Of a stretch of 64,000 bases of DNA, positions 18,681-28,000 are shown piece after piece. A program made the position numbers and the translations under genes. Each line of letters begins with the position of its first letter. Position 1 is the stretch's first letter. Below the pieces are notes generated by a model. That model saw only the letters and a program-made list of their open reading frames with translations. It had not been told where the DNA came from and ran no database searches. This DNA is from Gammaproteobacteria bacterium LSUCC0112 (GTDB lineage: Bacteria > Pseudomonadota > Gammaproteobacteria > Pseudomonadales > Pseudohongiellaceae), in NCBI GenBank assembly GCA_004535785.1, contig SPIB01000001.1:1535883-1599882 (forward strand), read 5' to 3'.

Positions 18681-20032
18681 TGGCAGCCTTTAACTACAAA
18701 GCCCGCAATCGCGCGGGAGCCCTGGTGACCGGGGTTATTGAGGCGATCAATCTTGATGCGGCAGCCAGCGAGTTGCTCGGACAGGGTGTGACGCCTATTG
18801 ATATTCGTCCGGGCAAAGGTGGACGTGTCAAGCCACCGGCGGCCAAAACAAACAAAACGTCTGAAACCGCGCAAAAGGCGGGCGACAACCTCTCAGAGAC
18901 TGAAGGCCGTGTTAGCCGCAAGACCAAAGCACCATCGGGCGTCATGAATCAGGATGCGTTTCAGGCACTCAATGAAGCGTTGCTGCGCAAAAAAATCGAC
19001 AATGCGGAATTGATGATTTTTGCACGACAAATGCAAAGCCTGACCAAGTCCGGTTTGCCGCTGGACCGCGCTTTGATGGGTTTGCAGGGCTCTGCCAAGA
19101 ATCCCAAATTCAAGGAATTGTTAAAGGATCTGCAACGATCCATCGAATCAGGGCAGTCACTATCCTCATCAATGAGCCGGCACCCCAAGGTATTCTCGCA
19201 GTTGTTTTTGTCCTTGATAGATGTGGGCGAAAACACCGGCCGACTGGATCTGGCGTTTGAGCAGATAGGCCGTTACCTGACGCTGGAAATGACCACTAAA
19301 AAGCAGGTGAAAAGCGCCACACGCTATCCTTCATTTGTGGTGGTCACCATTGCCCTGGCGCTGGGCGTGATTACCTACTTTGTTATTCCGGCATTTTCAG
19401 ACACATTTGCGCGTCTGGGCGCTGAGTTGCCGATGGAAACCCGCATATTGATCGCCATTTCTGATTTTGTAGTGGCCTGGTGGCAATTTATGATTGGCGG
19501 TTTGGTCGCGGCCGTCATTGGATTCAAAAGCTGGGCCAAATCGGATCAAGGTGGTCTGGCCTGGGATGAACGCAAGCGCTTTCTGCCACTGGCCGGGCCG
19601 ATTTTTCAGCAGGTTGCCTTGGCGCGTTTTGCGCGCACGTTCTCCATGGTGATGAAGGCAGGTGTGCCGATTGTGCATGGCATGGGCATTGTCGCCAATG
19701 CAGTTGGCAACAGATACGTCGCAAAACGTATTCTTAAGATGCGCGACGGCATCTCGCGCGGAGAGTCGCTGTACAACACGGCGGTGGCCACCAATATGTT
19801 TTCACCCCTTGTCCTGCAGATGATTGCGGTGGGCGAAGAGAGTGGCACCATTGATCAGTTGATGGAGGATGTCGCCAATTTTTATGACTCCGAAGTGGAA
19901 TATGACCTCAAACGCCTGAGTGAGGCTATTGAGCCGATTCTGATCATGGTCATTGCGGGCATGGTGCTGGTGCTGGCGCTCGGCGTGTTCCTGCCGATCT
20001 GGGATCTGAGCAGTGCTACCTCCGGCGGTTAA
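18680..20032 (+). CDS. mshG: MSHA biogenesis inner-membrane platform protein MshG (GspF/PilC-like)
   Basis: 450 residues. The polytopic GspF-family platform on which the MshE ATPase acts. It begins FNYKARNRAGALVTGVIEA as in the family, followed by a charged linker, then two GspF domains (about 110-235 and 310-435). The repeated signatures are FARQMQSLTKSGLPLDRAL and FARTFSMVMKAGVPIVHGM. Three transmembrane segments are visible (about 212-235, 255-280, 415-440). The start ATG overlaps the mshE stop by 1 nt. Confidence 0.94.
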   Translation: MAAFNYKARNRAGALVTGVIEAINLDAAASELLGQGVTPIDIRPGKGGRVKPPAAKTNKTSETAQKAGDNLSETEGRVSRKTKAPSGVMNQDAFQALNEALLRKKIDNAELMIFARQMQSLTKSGLPLDRALMGLQGSAKNPKFKELLKDLQRSIESGQSLSSSMSRHPKVFSQLFLSLIDVGENTGRLDLAFEQIGRYLTLEMTTKKQVKSATRYPSFVVVTIALALGVITYFVIPAFSDTFARLGAELPMETRILIAISDFVVAWWQFMIGGLVAAVIGFKSWAKSDQGGLAWDERKRFLPLAGPIFQQVALARFARTFSMVMKAGVPIVHGMGIVANAVGNRYVAKRILKMRDGISRGESLYNTAVATNMFSPLVLQMIAVGEESGTIDQLMEDVANFYDSEVEYDLKRLSEAIEPILIMVIAGMVLVLALGVFLPIWDLSSATSGG

Positions 20033-20196
20033 AACAAGCCCGGGACATTTGGGGTTGGATTGGGGACGCTTAGGTTGGATCGGTATGGTTGTGATGCACA
20101 CATGCTGATACGATTTAAGTCCAAAATACCGGGTATGCAGTCCCAACTCCTGAAGAGTTCAAGAGTAGGGGCTAAGTGTCCTGAATAGGCTAATCA

Positions 20197-20796
20197 ATGA
20201 TGACTCACCCGATCCGGGCACATTCCCCCTCAACGCTGTCGACATCGGTTACTCGGCAACGCGGGTTTTCATTGTTCGAAATGATCGTCTACATTCTGGC
20301 TGCCTCTATCCTATTCAGCGCTGCGTTTAACCGTTATCGTGATTTCCCGGGTGAAGCTGAGCGCGCTAACTTTCAAGCCATACTGGCGCAACTGAACGCT
20401 GCAATTAACCTGCAAATGATGAATGCCATAGCAGGGGGTACCTTTAACCAGATGGGTGGTCTGAATGGCGCAAACCCGATGGAGTTTATGCTGAATACCC
20501 CTAGCAACTATGTTGGCGCGTTTAGTGGTGTTGATGAGAGCACCCTGCCAAGGCGCATCTGGTATTACAATCAGGGCGTCGGGGAGTTGGTTTATCTCGC
20601 TAACGATGCATCAGATTTATACCTGGTTCAAAACGGGCAGCGTGTCCCAACATCTCGCATCAGCTTCCGTGTGACGAATATCGTTGGCCGGGGGCAAGGT
20701 GGTTCATTAACCTGGCAAGGTTTGGTTTTGGCCCCGGTATTGCCGTTTGAATGGCAGCAAGTGCCATTGGAGCTTGCGTCAGGCGCCGCTCAGTAG
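20197..20796 (+). CDS. Prepilin-like minor MSHA protein (mshF/mshB position)
   Basis: 199 residues. A prepilin cleavage motif RQRG/FSLFE (Gly-1, Glu+5) is followed by a hydrophobic helix, then a globular domain. Segments such as NFQAILAQLNAAINLQMM, NPMEFMLNTPSNYVGAF and RRIWYYNQGVGELVYL recall MshF/MshB-type proteins. It lies between mshG and the major pilin, where Vibrio has mshF and mshB, and one gene appears to stand for both. An ATG at 20200 directly follows the first ATG. It is preceded by a 164 nt gap with no gene and followed by the 316 nt mshA leader region. Confidence 0.72.
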   Translation: MMTHPIRAHSPSTLSTSVTRQRGFSLFEMIVYILAASILFSAAFNRYRDFPGEAERANFQAILAQLNAAINLQMMNAIAGGTFNQMGGLNGANPMEFMLNTPSNYVGAFSGVDESTLPRRIWYYNQGVGELVYLANDASDLYLVQNGQRVPTSRISFRVTNIVGRGQGGSLTWQGLVLAPVLPFEWQQVPLELASGAAQ

Positions 20797-21112
20797 CCTG
20801 GGTAAAAAGCGGGCAATAATTGGTTTAACTTTATGATATATATAAATAAATATGGCTGTTACTGCGCGATATAACCCCAAAAAACACCCAAAAGGATCAA
20901 TTGGGGTTAAAACAGTTGCATCGCTCTGGCGTATGGAAATTGTCGTGTTAGGATTTGATCCAAGCATCGCAACCAATATTTGAGGGCAGCGCTGCATCGA
21001 TTTAAAGCAGGACGACGGTCTCAAAGAGTTTAACGAGTTTTCACAATAGTACGTTTAAAAGCGCAGTGTATTTGATAACTCTCGGCGCTGAAAATCACCA
21101 AGGAGCTAGAAC
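20797..21112 (+). other. Gene-free leader region of mshA
   Basis: 316 nt without a supported ORF. It holds an AT-rich tract at 20828-20854, a 9-bp inverted repeat at 20872-20909, and a strong Shine-Dalgarno AAGGAG at 21100-21105, 7 nt before the mshA ATG. This is where a dedicated pilin promoter would be expected. I could not identify a convincing -35/-10 or sigma-54 pair. Confidence 0.6.
20872..20909. promoter_or_regulatory. Perfect 9-bp inverted repeat upstream of mshA
   Basis: TAACCCCAA at 20872-20880 is repeated in inverted orientation as TTGGGGTTA at 20901-20909, with a 20 nt A-rich spacer. It could be an operator for a dimeric regulator or a hairpin ending read-through from the mshE-mshG side. 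No T-run follows, so an operator is slightly favoured. Confidence 0.35.
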
Positions 21113-21766
21113 ATGAAAATCCAAAGCATGAATGCAGTACGTAAGCAAAAAGGTTTTACCATTATTGAACTGGTCGTTGTGATCCTGCTGCTGGGAATCC
21201 TTGCTGCAACTGCACTGCCACGATTCTTGGATGTGACGGATGAAGCGCATGATGCCGTTGTCGAAGGAGTGCAGTCAGGCTTGTCTACGGGCGTCGCGCT
21301 ATTCCGTGCTCAGTGGGTTGCTGAAGGGCAGCCACGCACAACTGTTACAGACTCTGCCGGATTCAACTTATTCGCTTCAAACTCTGGTTGGCCACGCAGC
21401 TTGACGTTGGCACCCACTGTAGTTGCGACAGCCACTGCGGCCCTCACTTGCCAGACAGTCTACGAGTCGTTGTTGCAAGCTGGTGGTCGTCCGACAGCCG
21501 CTTATGTCGACGGTCTAACTGCTGATGACGCAGCGACAAGAGAAAGTGCCGTGGAAGGCGCGGCCACTGGCGTTGATTTTGTGATTGTTCTCGACAGAGA
21601 TAACGCGACACCGACTGCAGCAACAAATACATGCCAGTTTTACTATGTAGGCCAGAACAAGTTGGGTACGACGACAGCTAACGCGGCTATCCCTAATTTC
21701 TCATACAACTGGACAACAGGTGCAGTTTCTGCAATTGCAGACGTAACCTTTAACCAAGGCTCGTAA
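21113..21766 (+). CDS. mshA: MSHA major pilin MshA
   Basis: 217-residue type IVa prepilin. A 14-residue leader ends in RKQKG/FTIIELVVVILLLGILAATA, with Gly-1, Phe+1 and Glu+5 for prepilin peptidase. The MshA/MshB-type segment PRFLDVTDEAHDAVVEG follows, and the globular part has two Cys (in LTCQTVY and NTCQFYY) able to close a C-terminal disulfide loop. It has the best ribosome-binding site in the locus and is followed by a perfect hairpin, both as expected for the abundant subunit. No second pilin of this type lies in the locus. Confidence 0.9.
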   Translation: MKIQSMNAVRKQKGFTIIELVVVILLLGILAATALPRFLDVTDEAHDAVVEGVQSGLSTGVALFRAQWVAEGQPRTTVTDSAGFNLFASNSGWPRSLTLAPTVVATATAALTCQTVYESLLQAGGRPTAAYVDGLTADDAATRESAVEGAATGVDFVIVLDRDNATPTAATNTCQFYYVGQNKLGTTTANAAIPNFSYNWTTGAVSAIADVTFNQGS

Positions 21767-21825
21767 TGTAAGAGATTTGTTTTGGCTGGAATCTATGACT
21801 CCAGGCGCAACAAGATTAGTAGATC

Positions 21826-21860
21826 AGACGCCTTTGACCTCCAAGAGCTCAAAGGCGTCT
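21826..21860 (+). terminator. Perfect 12-bp hairpin after mshA
   Basis: Arms AGACGCCTTTGA (21826-21837) and TCAAAGGCGTCT (21849-21860) are exact reverse complements with an 11 nt loop, followed by TCGTTT. The T-run is weak, so partial termination is likely. It could let mshA mRNA accumulate above the downstream minor-pilin genes, or protect the mshA 3' end. Confidence 0.65.
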
Positions 21861-21908
21861 TCGTTTACGGCATTGACGAATGTTTAGGGGAGGTTGACAA
21901 TCAACACC

Positions 21909-22439
21909 ATGAAATGTTTAATCTTTCCTGCTCGTGGATTTACAGTGATTGAGATTGTGGTGGCAATCGCAATTGTTGGTATTCTCTCTGCACTTGCGAT
22001 TTCCCGCCTCACAGGCTCAGACACTTACGACCCTGCCATCGCCCGCGATCAAATCATTTCACTTTCCCGATCTGCGCAACAGAAAGCCATCGGGCGTTCC
22101 GGTGTTGAGCTCACCATCCAGCCAGGCAGTGAGAGTCTTGCGATTACCTTGATTGACGATGTTTCTCAGGTACAAACCTCGCTGGTAGATTTGCAATCCG
22201 TGACCTTGGCGGCCGGGATTAACCAGACGGCATCATGCGCCGACAATACAGGTCTGACTGCGCTCGCCCCAGCCGCACTGGTGCTGAGTTTTGACAGATT
22301 GGGCGATTTGCAGCAGGCTAATGTAGGTTCCGACATTACGGTCACCGGCTCGGTCAGATTGTGTATTGACAGTAATCCTGCGATGTCAGTGTGCTGGTCT
22401 TCAGCGGGTTTTGCTTATCCGGGTGACTGTGTTGAGTAA
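21909..22439 (+). CDS. mshC: MSHA minor prepilin MshC
   Basis: 176 residues. The prepilin motif PARG/FTVIEIVVAIAIVGIL is followed by a GspH/FimT-like pseudopilin domain with three pairs of Cys near the end (SCADN, LCIDS, VCWSS, GDCVE). The frame is open from a TTG at 21894, but that codon abuts the ribosome-binding sequence AGGGGAGG (21886-21893), so the ATG at 21909 is preferred. It is probably part of the tip or initiation complex with MshD, O and P. Confidence 0.82.
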   Translation: MKCLIFPARGFTVIEIVVAIAIVGILSALAISRLTGSDTYDPAIARDQIISLSRSAQQKAIGRSGVELTIQPGSESLAITLIDDVSQVQTSLVDLQSVTLAAGINQTASCADNTGLTALAPAALVLSFDRLGDLQQANVGSDITVTGSVRLCIDSNPAMSVCWSSAGFAYPGDCVE

Positions 22440-22455
22440 ATTAGCTCCCGGTTTT

Positions 22456-23112
22456 ATGCATAGCAAGAAAGAAAGGGCTGTAACCAGTCCCGCCCGTCAC
22501 TGTGCAGATCTGATGTCATTTGCTCCAGCCAAACAGCGTGGTGTGACCTTTGTTGAGCTGATCGCCGTCATAGCCATTCTGGCAGTTTCGCTGGCGGGGG
22601 TGACGGCGTCGATATCCAGCGCTTTGTCTCGCAGTTCCGACGTGGTGCTGGAAACCCGCGCCCTGGCGCTGGCCCAAAGTTACCTCGATGAAATATTGTC
22701 CCGTCGGTTTGATGAACGCTCCGCGCCGCGCGGGATTCCGCCGTGTCGAGGCTCGGGACCTGCAGCACCGGCATGCTCTACCGCATTTGGGGCCGTTGAT
22801 GCAGGAGAGTCAGCGCGCGCCGAGTTTGACGATGTTGATGACTACCACGGTCTGACGGAAGGCGGCGGCACACCCAATCTTCTGCGCGATGCCGAAGGTG
22901 ATGAACGTGTGGGTTACGAGAATTTTTCGATCTCCGTCAGTGTGCGATATTTGCAGCGTGCCGCAACTCAGCCCGAGGAAAACCTGATTGACCCGCTGAC
23001 ATACCCCACCGATCTGGATGATCCCGACGATGCCAAACTGATCACGGTCACGGTGTTTCATACAACCAACACCGAAGGTTGGCAGTTCAGTGCTTACAAG
23101 GCGAATTTCTGA
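22456..23112 (+). CDS. mshD: MSHA minor prepilin MshD
   Basis: 218 residues from ATG 22456. The prepilin motif is KQRG/VTFVELIAVIAIL; Val rather than Phe or Met at +1 is atypical, but Glu+5 is present. A pseudopilin domain of the GspI/PilV type follows. The start is uncertain: GTG 22429 or TTG 22432 would overlap mshC, and ATG 22513 would give a short ten-residue leader. The stop overlaps the mshO start codon by 1 nt. Confidence 0.8.
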   Translation: MHSKKERAVTSPARHCADLMSFAPAKQRGVTFVELIAVIAILAVSLAGVTASISSALSRSSDVVLETRALALAQSYLDEILSRRFDERSAPRGIPPCRGSGPAAPACSTAFGAVDAGESARAEFDDVDDYHGLTEGGGTPNLLRDAEGDERVGYENFSISVSVRYLQRAATQPEENLIDPLTYPTDLDDPDDAKLITVTVFHTTNTEGWQFSAYKANF

Positions 23113-23993
23113 TGCGCCAGCAAAACCCGCCTCCTACATTACCACGCACCAAAGGTTTTACGCTGATTGAGCTGGTGATCACCATCTTGATCTCGTCAAT
23201 ACTGGCGGTGGGTATCATCAGTTACATCGGCGACGCGGTGAATGGTTTTGTCAGCAGTGGCTCGCGCAATAAGCTCGCCAGCTCCGGGCGCGTAGTAGTC
23301 GACCGTCTGGCGCTTGAACTACATAACGCCGTGCCGAATAGTGTGCGTGTCAGTTCGCCCAATCTGACGAATGGCAACCAATGTCTTGAGTTCATACCCT
23401 TTATTGGTGCGACTAATTATCTTGATGCGCCGTTCAGCAGCGCCGGCTCCTCTATCTCTGCGGTGACCTTTAATCCATCCATTTTGATGAGCACACCCGC
23501 GGGCGTCTATGCGGCGATTTACCCGATTGATACCGATGATCTGTATACCGCGGCTGATCCGGGACCATTGACTGCAGTTGATGCCATCACCACCGCCAGT
23601 GGGGGCCGAGTCACGCTGAATCTGGATCTGGCCGCCACGGTACCTGTCGAGGCACATCGGTTTTCAAGGCGTTCGCCGGTCGATCGCCTGTACTTGGCCA
23701 CACAACCGGTCAGTTTTTGTATCGTTGAAGACAAGTTGTTCCGGTATGAGAATTACGGTTTTAACACCAGCCAATGTTTGCCCGCTGGGCAGGGCGGACC
23801 TTGTGATCTGCCGTCAACCTCCCCAAATCGTGCTCTGGTCAGCGATAGCATCGACAACACATCGCTGACGGCCTTTGTGGTGGTGGCGCAGAGTCTGCGC
23901 CGCAACGCGTTGGTGTCTGTGGACTTCAATTTTACGGATGAATTTGACGAAATTCGTCTTAAACACGAGGTCTTGTTAAGAAATGTGCCTTGA
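23112..23993 (+). CDS. mshO: MSHA minor prepilin MshO
   Basis: 293 residues. The prepilin leader ends in RTKG/FTLIELVITILISSILAVG, followed by a GspJ/PilW-like globular domain with several Cys (CLEF, FCIVE, QCLPA, PCDLP). The ATG at 23112 shares its A with the mshD stop. An upstream in-frame start at 23079 would sit inside mshD and lengthen the leader, so it is not used. It is translated as part of the mshC-D-O-P string. Confidence 0.83.
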   Translation: MRQQNPPPTLPRTKGFTLIELVITILISSILAVGIISYIGDAVNGFVSSGSRNKLASSGRVVVDRLALELHNAVPNSVRVSSPNLTNGNQCLEFIPFIGATNYLDAPFSSAGSSISAVTFNPSILMSTPAGVYAAIYPIDTDDLYTAADPGPLTAVDAITTASGGRVTLNLDLAATVPVEAHRFSRRSPVDRLYLATQPVSFCIVEDKLFRYENYGFNTSQCLPAGQGGPCDLPSTSPNRALVSDSIDNTSLTAFVVVAQSLRRNALVSVDFNFTDEFDEIRLKHEVLLRNVP

Positions 23994-24444
23994 CCAGATG
24001 AATACCAAGAGGCCTGCCAAGGTTGTGCCGGTGGTAAATGTGAAGCAACAGCGCGGCATAGGCCTGCCTGCCGCCATCTTTGTGATTACATTATTGGTAT
24101 CCATTTCGGTGGCGATCAATCTGCTGTTGTCACAAAACGCCAATACCTTTCAGGAAGAGATTCAATTGACGCGTGCGTTTTATGCGGCTGAGGCGGGGGC
24201 AGGTTTTACCATGAACGCCGTGTTTCCGCCGGAAGAATTCCCTTCTTACAGTGTCACGGCGCCGGCTGCTTGTCCGGTGACCGGCAAAACCTACACCTTT
24301 ACGGCAGATGGACTGTCAGGTTGCACAGCAACAGTGACATGTACCGTTGATGCGACCGTTGATGATGTCGAGTTCTTCACCATTCAAAGTGTTGGCGCTT
24401 GTGGTGATGTGCAGCGCACCGTCCAGGTCAGAAGCAGCTTCTGA
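23983..24444 (+). CDS. mshP: MSHA minor pilin-like protein MshP
   Basis: 153 residues. RG/IGLPAAIFVITLLVSISVAINLL resembles the PilX/MshP N-terminus, which lacks the usual Glu+5. The next part, FYAAEAGAGFTMN, is typical of PilX-type minor pilins. Several Cys lie in the C-terminal half. Translation may begin at ATG 23983 (11 nt overlap with mshO) or ATG 23998. It is the last gene of the contiguous prepilin string; its 3' end faces a small - strand gene. Confidence 0.8.
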   Translation: MCLDQMNTKRPAKVVPVVNVKQQRGIGLPAAIFVITLLVSISVAINLLLSQNANTFQEEIQLTRAFYAAEAGAGFTMNAVFPPEEFPSYSVTAPAACPVTGKTYTFTADGLSGCTATVTCTVDATVDDVEFFTIQSVGACGDVQRTVQVRSSF

Positions 24445-24477
24445 CCCGCCAATGGATCGAGCCGGGCGCGCCCTCTG

Positions 24478-24777
24478 TTAAGCCGGTAACGCGCCAACCA
24501 ATACAAAAATGCCGTATACCACAGCTAGTGTCACCACGGCTGCCACGCCGTAGGTGAGTATGTTGCTGGGCCCGACTTGCGATCGGTAAGGATCGATGCT
24601 GCGATTGTCATCGGAGGCGCGATTGCTCACATGACGCTGCACACGAATCTTGTAGTTGTCGACTTTTTCCTCCAGCGTCCAGCCAGATTGCGCTTCTTCA
24701 GCAAGAACTTTGTTGAGATTTGCTGTTTTTGCAAAGTGCGGCGTGGTTGACTGTATGACTTTATATTCAATGTCCAT
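24478..24777 (-). CDS. Small predicted membrane protein, function unknown
   Basis: 99 residues from ATG 24777; the frame is open to 24843, but the shorter start begins MDIEYKVIQS, like DUF4177-type small proteins. The N-terminal part (about 1-50) looks like a small alpha/beta domain with the phrase EEAQSGWTLEEKVDNYKIRV. A Ser/Arg linker and one C-terminal transmembrane helix (about 73-96) follow. It is the only - strand gene inside the msh block, between mshP and mshQ. I cannot assign a function; a role in the pilus system is only suggested by position. Confidence 0.6.
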   Translation of the reverse strand: MDIEYKVIQSTTPHFAKTANLNKVLAEEAQSGWTLEEKVDNYKIRVQRHVSNRASDDNRSIDPYRSQVGPSNILTYGVAAVVTLAVVYGIFVLVGALPA

Positions 24778-24925
24778 GATTCGCCTTTGTATAGTTGTGG
24801 TTCCCGTGGCAACTATTCTGTGCGGTAGAAAATTAATTTGCAATCAAACTGTCAAGTCTCTCGGGACAAATTAGGGTAGAAATTTTGTAATCGTCCCTGT
24901 AATTAACTCACCCTGCCAGCCGACA

Positions 24926-24955
24926 TTGGTTACAATAAAAAAAGCGTTTTAGAAT
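24926..24955 (+). promoter_or_regulatory. Possible promoter of mshQ
   Basis: TTGGTT (24926-24931), an 18 nt spacer and TAGAAT (24950-24955) lie 48 nt before the mshQ ATG, in the 226 nt gap created by the divergent small gene. Because that gene is on the other strand, mshQ probably needs its own promoter. The match is moderate only. Confidence 0.3.
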
Positions 24956-25003
24956 CCGGCACTTGATCTGAACTACTGAGCATTTTATTAAAGACTGATA
25001 TTT

Positions 25004-28000
25004 ATGATCGGATCGGCCCGAACCCGCATCAACGGATGTTTGTATCAAAATGTACGCCGCGGTATTGAAACCGTGTTGAGGCGTGCTGCGGCAGTATGCC
25101 TGGTCTGGCTGTTGTCCGTGACGATGGTGGTCGCGCAAACGCCACTGCCGGGTCCGGTTCAATTGCGGGGAACAGGTGGCACAGTCACCACTTCCGGCAA
25201 CTATGTCGTGCACACGTTTACCGGTAATGGCACCTTTGTAGCACCGCCCGGCGTGACTGCGCTTGAAGTGCTGGTGGTGGGCGGCGGTGGTGGTGGCGGC
25301 GCTGGCGGAACGATAGGTGCTGGCGGCGGCGGTGCCGGTGGCGCCGCGATTTTGAGGGACGTTGCGAATCCACTGACCATTACCCAGGGCGTGTCTATCA
25401 CTGTCAACGTGGGTGGTGGAGGCGGAGGCGGTGCCAATGGTGCGGCTGGCGGCAGCGGCACGGCATCCTCATTGGTTATCGGTGGATCACCTGTTCTTAC
25501 TGCCAATGGTGGTGGTGGTGGCGGTGGTGGTGCCAGTGTCAACGGTGTCACCGGTGCTAACGGTGGCGGCGCCGCCGCTGGAGAGCAGAACGGTAATGCT
25601 GTGGGTACAGTCGGGCAACCCAATAATCTGAACGGATTTAATGGGTTTGCCGGCGGTGCAGCCAACGGAGCGGGGGGCGGTAATGAAGCCAGTCGTGCCG
25701 GTGGCGGTGGTGGTGGTGCCACTCAAGCTGGTTTGGCCGGCACCACCGGAGCCGGTGGTCAGGGTGGTAATGGCCTGGCGACGGATATTCGAGGTACAAC
25801 AGCTACTTATGCTGCAGGCGGTGGCGGGGGCGCCGTGGCCGGTGGTCTGCCCGGGGCGAGCGGTGCGGGTGCCGGTAACGGTGGTGCCACGCCGGGCGGT
25901 GCAGCAACAGCCAATACAGGTAGTGGTGGTGGTGGTGCCCGAAGTGCCAGTGGCGGTGCTGGTGGTTCCGGTATTGTAGTCATTCGTTATCTGCCAGCGA
26001 ATCTCACGGTCACACAACAACCCTCTGCATTTATGCAGTCTGGCGTAGTCTTTGATGTGCCGGCGCAAGTGCGCGTGCTAAGTAACGCCAACCTGCAAGT
26101 GAATCCCAGCACCGGTATCAGTGGGGTTCAGGTGACAGCGACATTGGCAACTGGACCGGGCCTCGGCACAGGTATCCTTGCCAATAATGTTGTAACAACA
26201 GACAGCAACGGCTTCGCTACATTTACCAACCTAACGCTGACCGCCGCCTTGGGTAACTACAGTCTGGTATTCACGGTAGCGGGTGATAGCAATAATTTTG
26301 TGGTGTCTCAAGTCATAGAATTGCGCGCGCCCTCGGCGTTTTTCTGGGCAATTGATCATCCTCTCGCCTATCCGCTATGTGTAGCATCGGTGCCGATTAC
26401 CTTCACCATACAGGATCAGTACGGCAATATTGATACGGACTACACCGGCACAGTGCGTGTCACCAGCAGTGTGGCGGCCGGCTCCTATACGGTAGCTGTA
26501 GGTAATGGCACGCCGACCGTGATCAGTCCCGGTGTCATCGATTACCCGATACAGGCCAGTGATAACGGCACCTTCACACTCAACTACACCACCACGGCAG
26601 GAGCAACCCGCACCTTTAATGCAACGTCGGGTGGCAATGCAATCCAACGCGATCCCGATTACGCGTTGACCATGCAGGTGGGTGACTGCAGTTTCCGCAT
26701 CCAGCATGATGGTACGGCAGGTACCTGCGCAGCCGAGCCGATCACCGTGCGGGTGGTGGATCTTCTCGGTAACAATGTTGTTGATTATGCCGGAACGATG
26801 ACGCTGACCGGATCGCGAACCACCAACCCTTCTCCTGGCCCGGCAGGTAGCTGGAGCAATATTTTTGGAGGTCTAGGCACGTTCAGCAATAACGGCACCG
26901 GTGTTGCAACCTATACCTTCAGCCCGGGTGGCAGTGGCGATGAGGGCGAGGTCAGTCTGGGCTATTCAGCCACCACGGCAGGCACCTATACCTTTACTGT
27001 CAGCGCGGGCAACGTATCGACCACCAGTTTTAACTCAGGTAATCTGGCCTTGGGAGCCTGTAAATTCAGGGTCAGTTATCCAGACGGCAGCGCCAATGGT
27101 GTGTGTGTCCCGGCTCGCGTTGCCATTGAGGTGCTCGACAACAACGATAATCTGGTGCTCGGGTTTAATGGTTTGGTCACCATCAGTACCCAAGGCAATA
27201 CCCGCGGAAACTGGGGTAAAACAGATATCAGCGATCCGGAATACGCGCTGGGTACCTTGACCCCGGGTGCTCCTAATACCGGAAACGCCACGTACACGTT
27301 TGACCCGGCTGATGGCGGTCGCATCCGGCTTAACTTCAGTATTGATGTAACGGGTAGTATCAACTTCAACCTGTCAGCTACCGGGGTTTCCAACCCCAGT
27401 GGTGGCAATGACCCCTCAATCACCTTCAGCGCCTGTCAGTTCAGGATTACTCACAGCGGTAGCTCCGATGTCTGTTCCATCGAGCAAGTGACCATTGCAT
27501 TGTTTAACGGTGCCAATCCGGTGACCAACTACACCGGTACTATCAACCTGAGCACAACCACAGGCTTTGGCAGTTGGGCGGAAAGTAGTTCTTCACAGGG
27601 GGTGCTCATCGATCCCGTGGACGGAGATGGCAACGCCACCTATGAGTTTGTGCTGGCAGATGCCGGTAGTGTGGTGCTTGATTTCCGTCACAGCGCGAAT
27701 ACCGGGCTAGTGAACATCAACGTCAGCGACGGCGTGTCACTCGACGCCCGCAACTCCGGTAATCAATATGACCTGAATATATCCATAGGATTGTGTACGG
27801 TCAGAATAAACCACGAAGTGAACAGTAATGCCTGCAGTATCACCGACGTGACGTTTGCTGTGTACGACAGCAATAATGCACTGGCGCAAGACTATCTGGG
27901 CACATTGCGTGTCAGTAACAGTTCAGGGCGGGGGGACTGGCTGGAGGATGCAACCGCCAATGGCGTGATCAGCGCGCCCAGCGGCGCTGATGTGGGTATT

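Noticed and set aside
10032-20032. General secretion (type II) operon instead of a pilus locus
   Set aside because: The gene order (PilM/N/O-like, MshK-M, N, E, G, then major pilin and MshQ), the MshEN motifs and the MshA-type pilin point to MSHA; gspC-, gspL- and gspM-like genes in T2SS order are absent.
24478-24777. Toxin-antitoxin or phage remnant between mshP and mshQ
   Set aside because: There is only one small membrane protein, with no partner gene, no repeats and no integrase or attachment-like duplication nearby.
25201-26068. Long - strand frames (173 and 193 codons) rich in Pro or Thr/Gly
   Set aside because: They lie opposite the Gly-codon-rich part of mshQ. Their composition follows from GGT/GGC repeats read backwards, and they have no ribosome-binding site or family resemblance.
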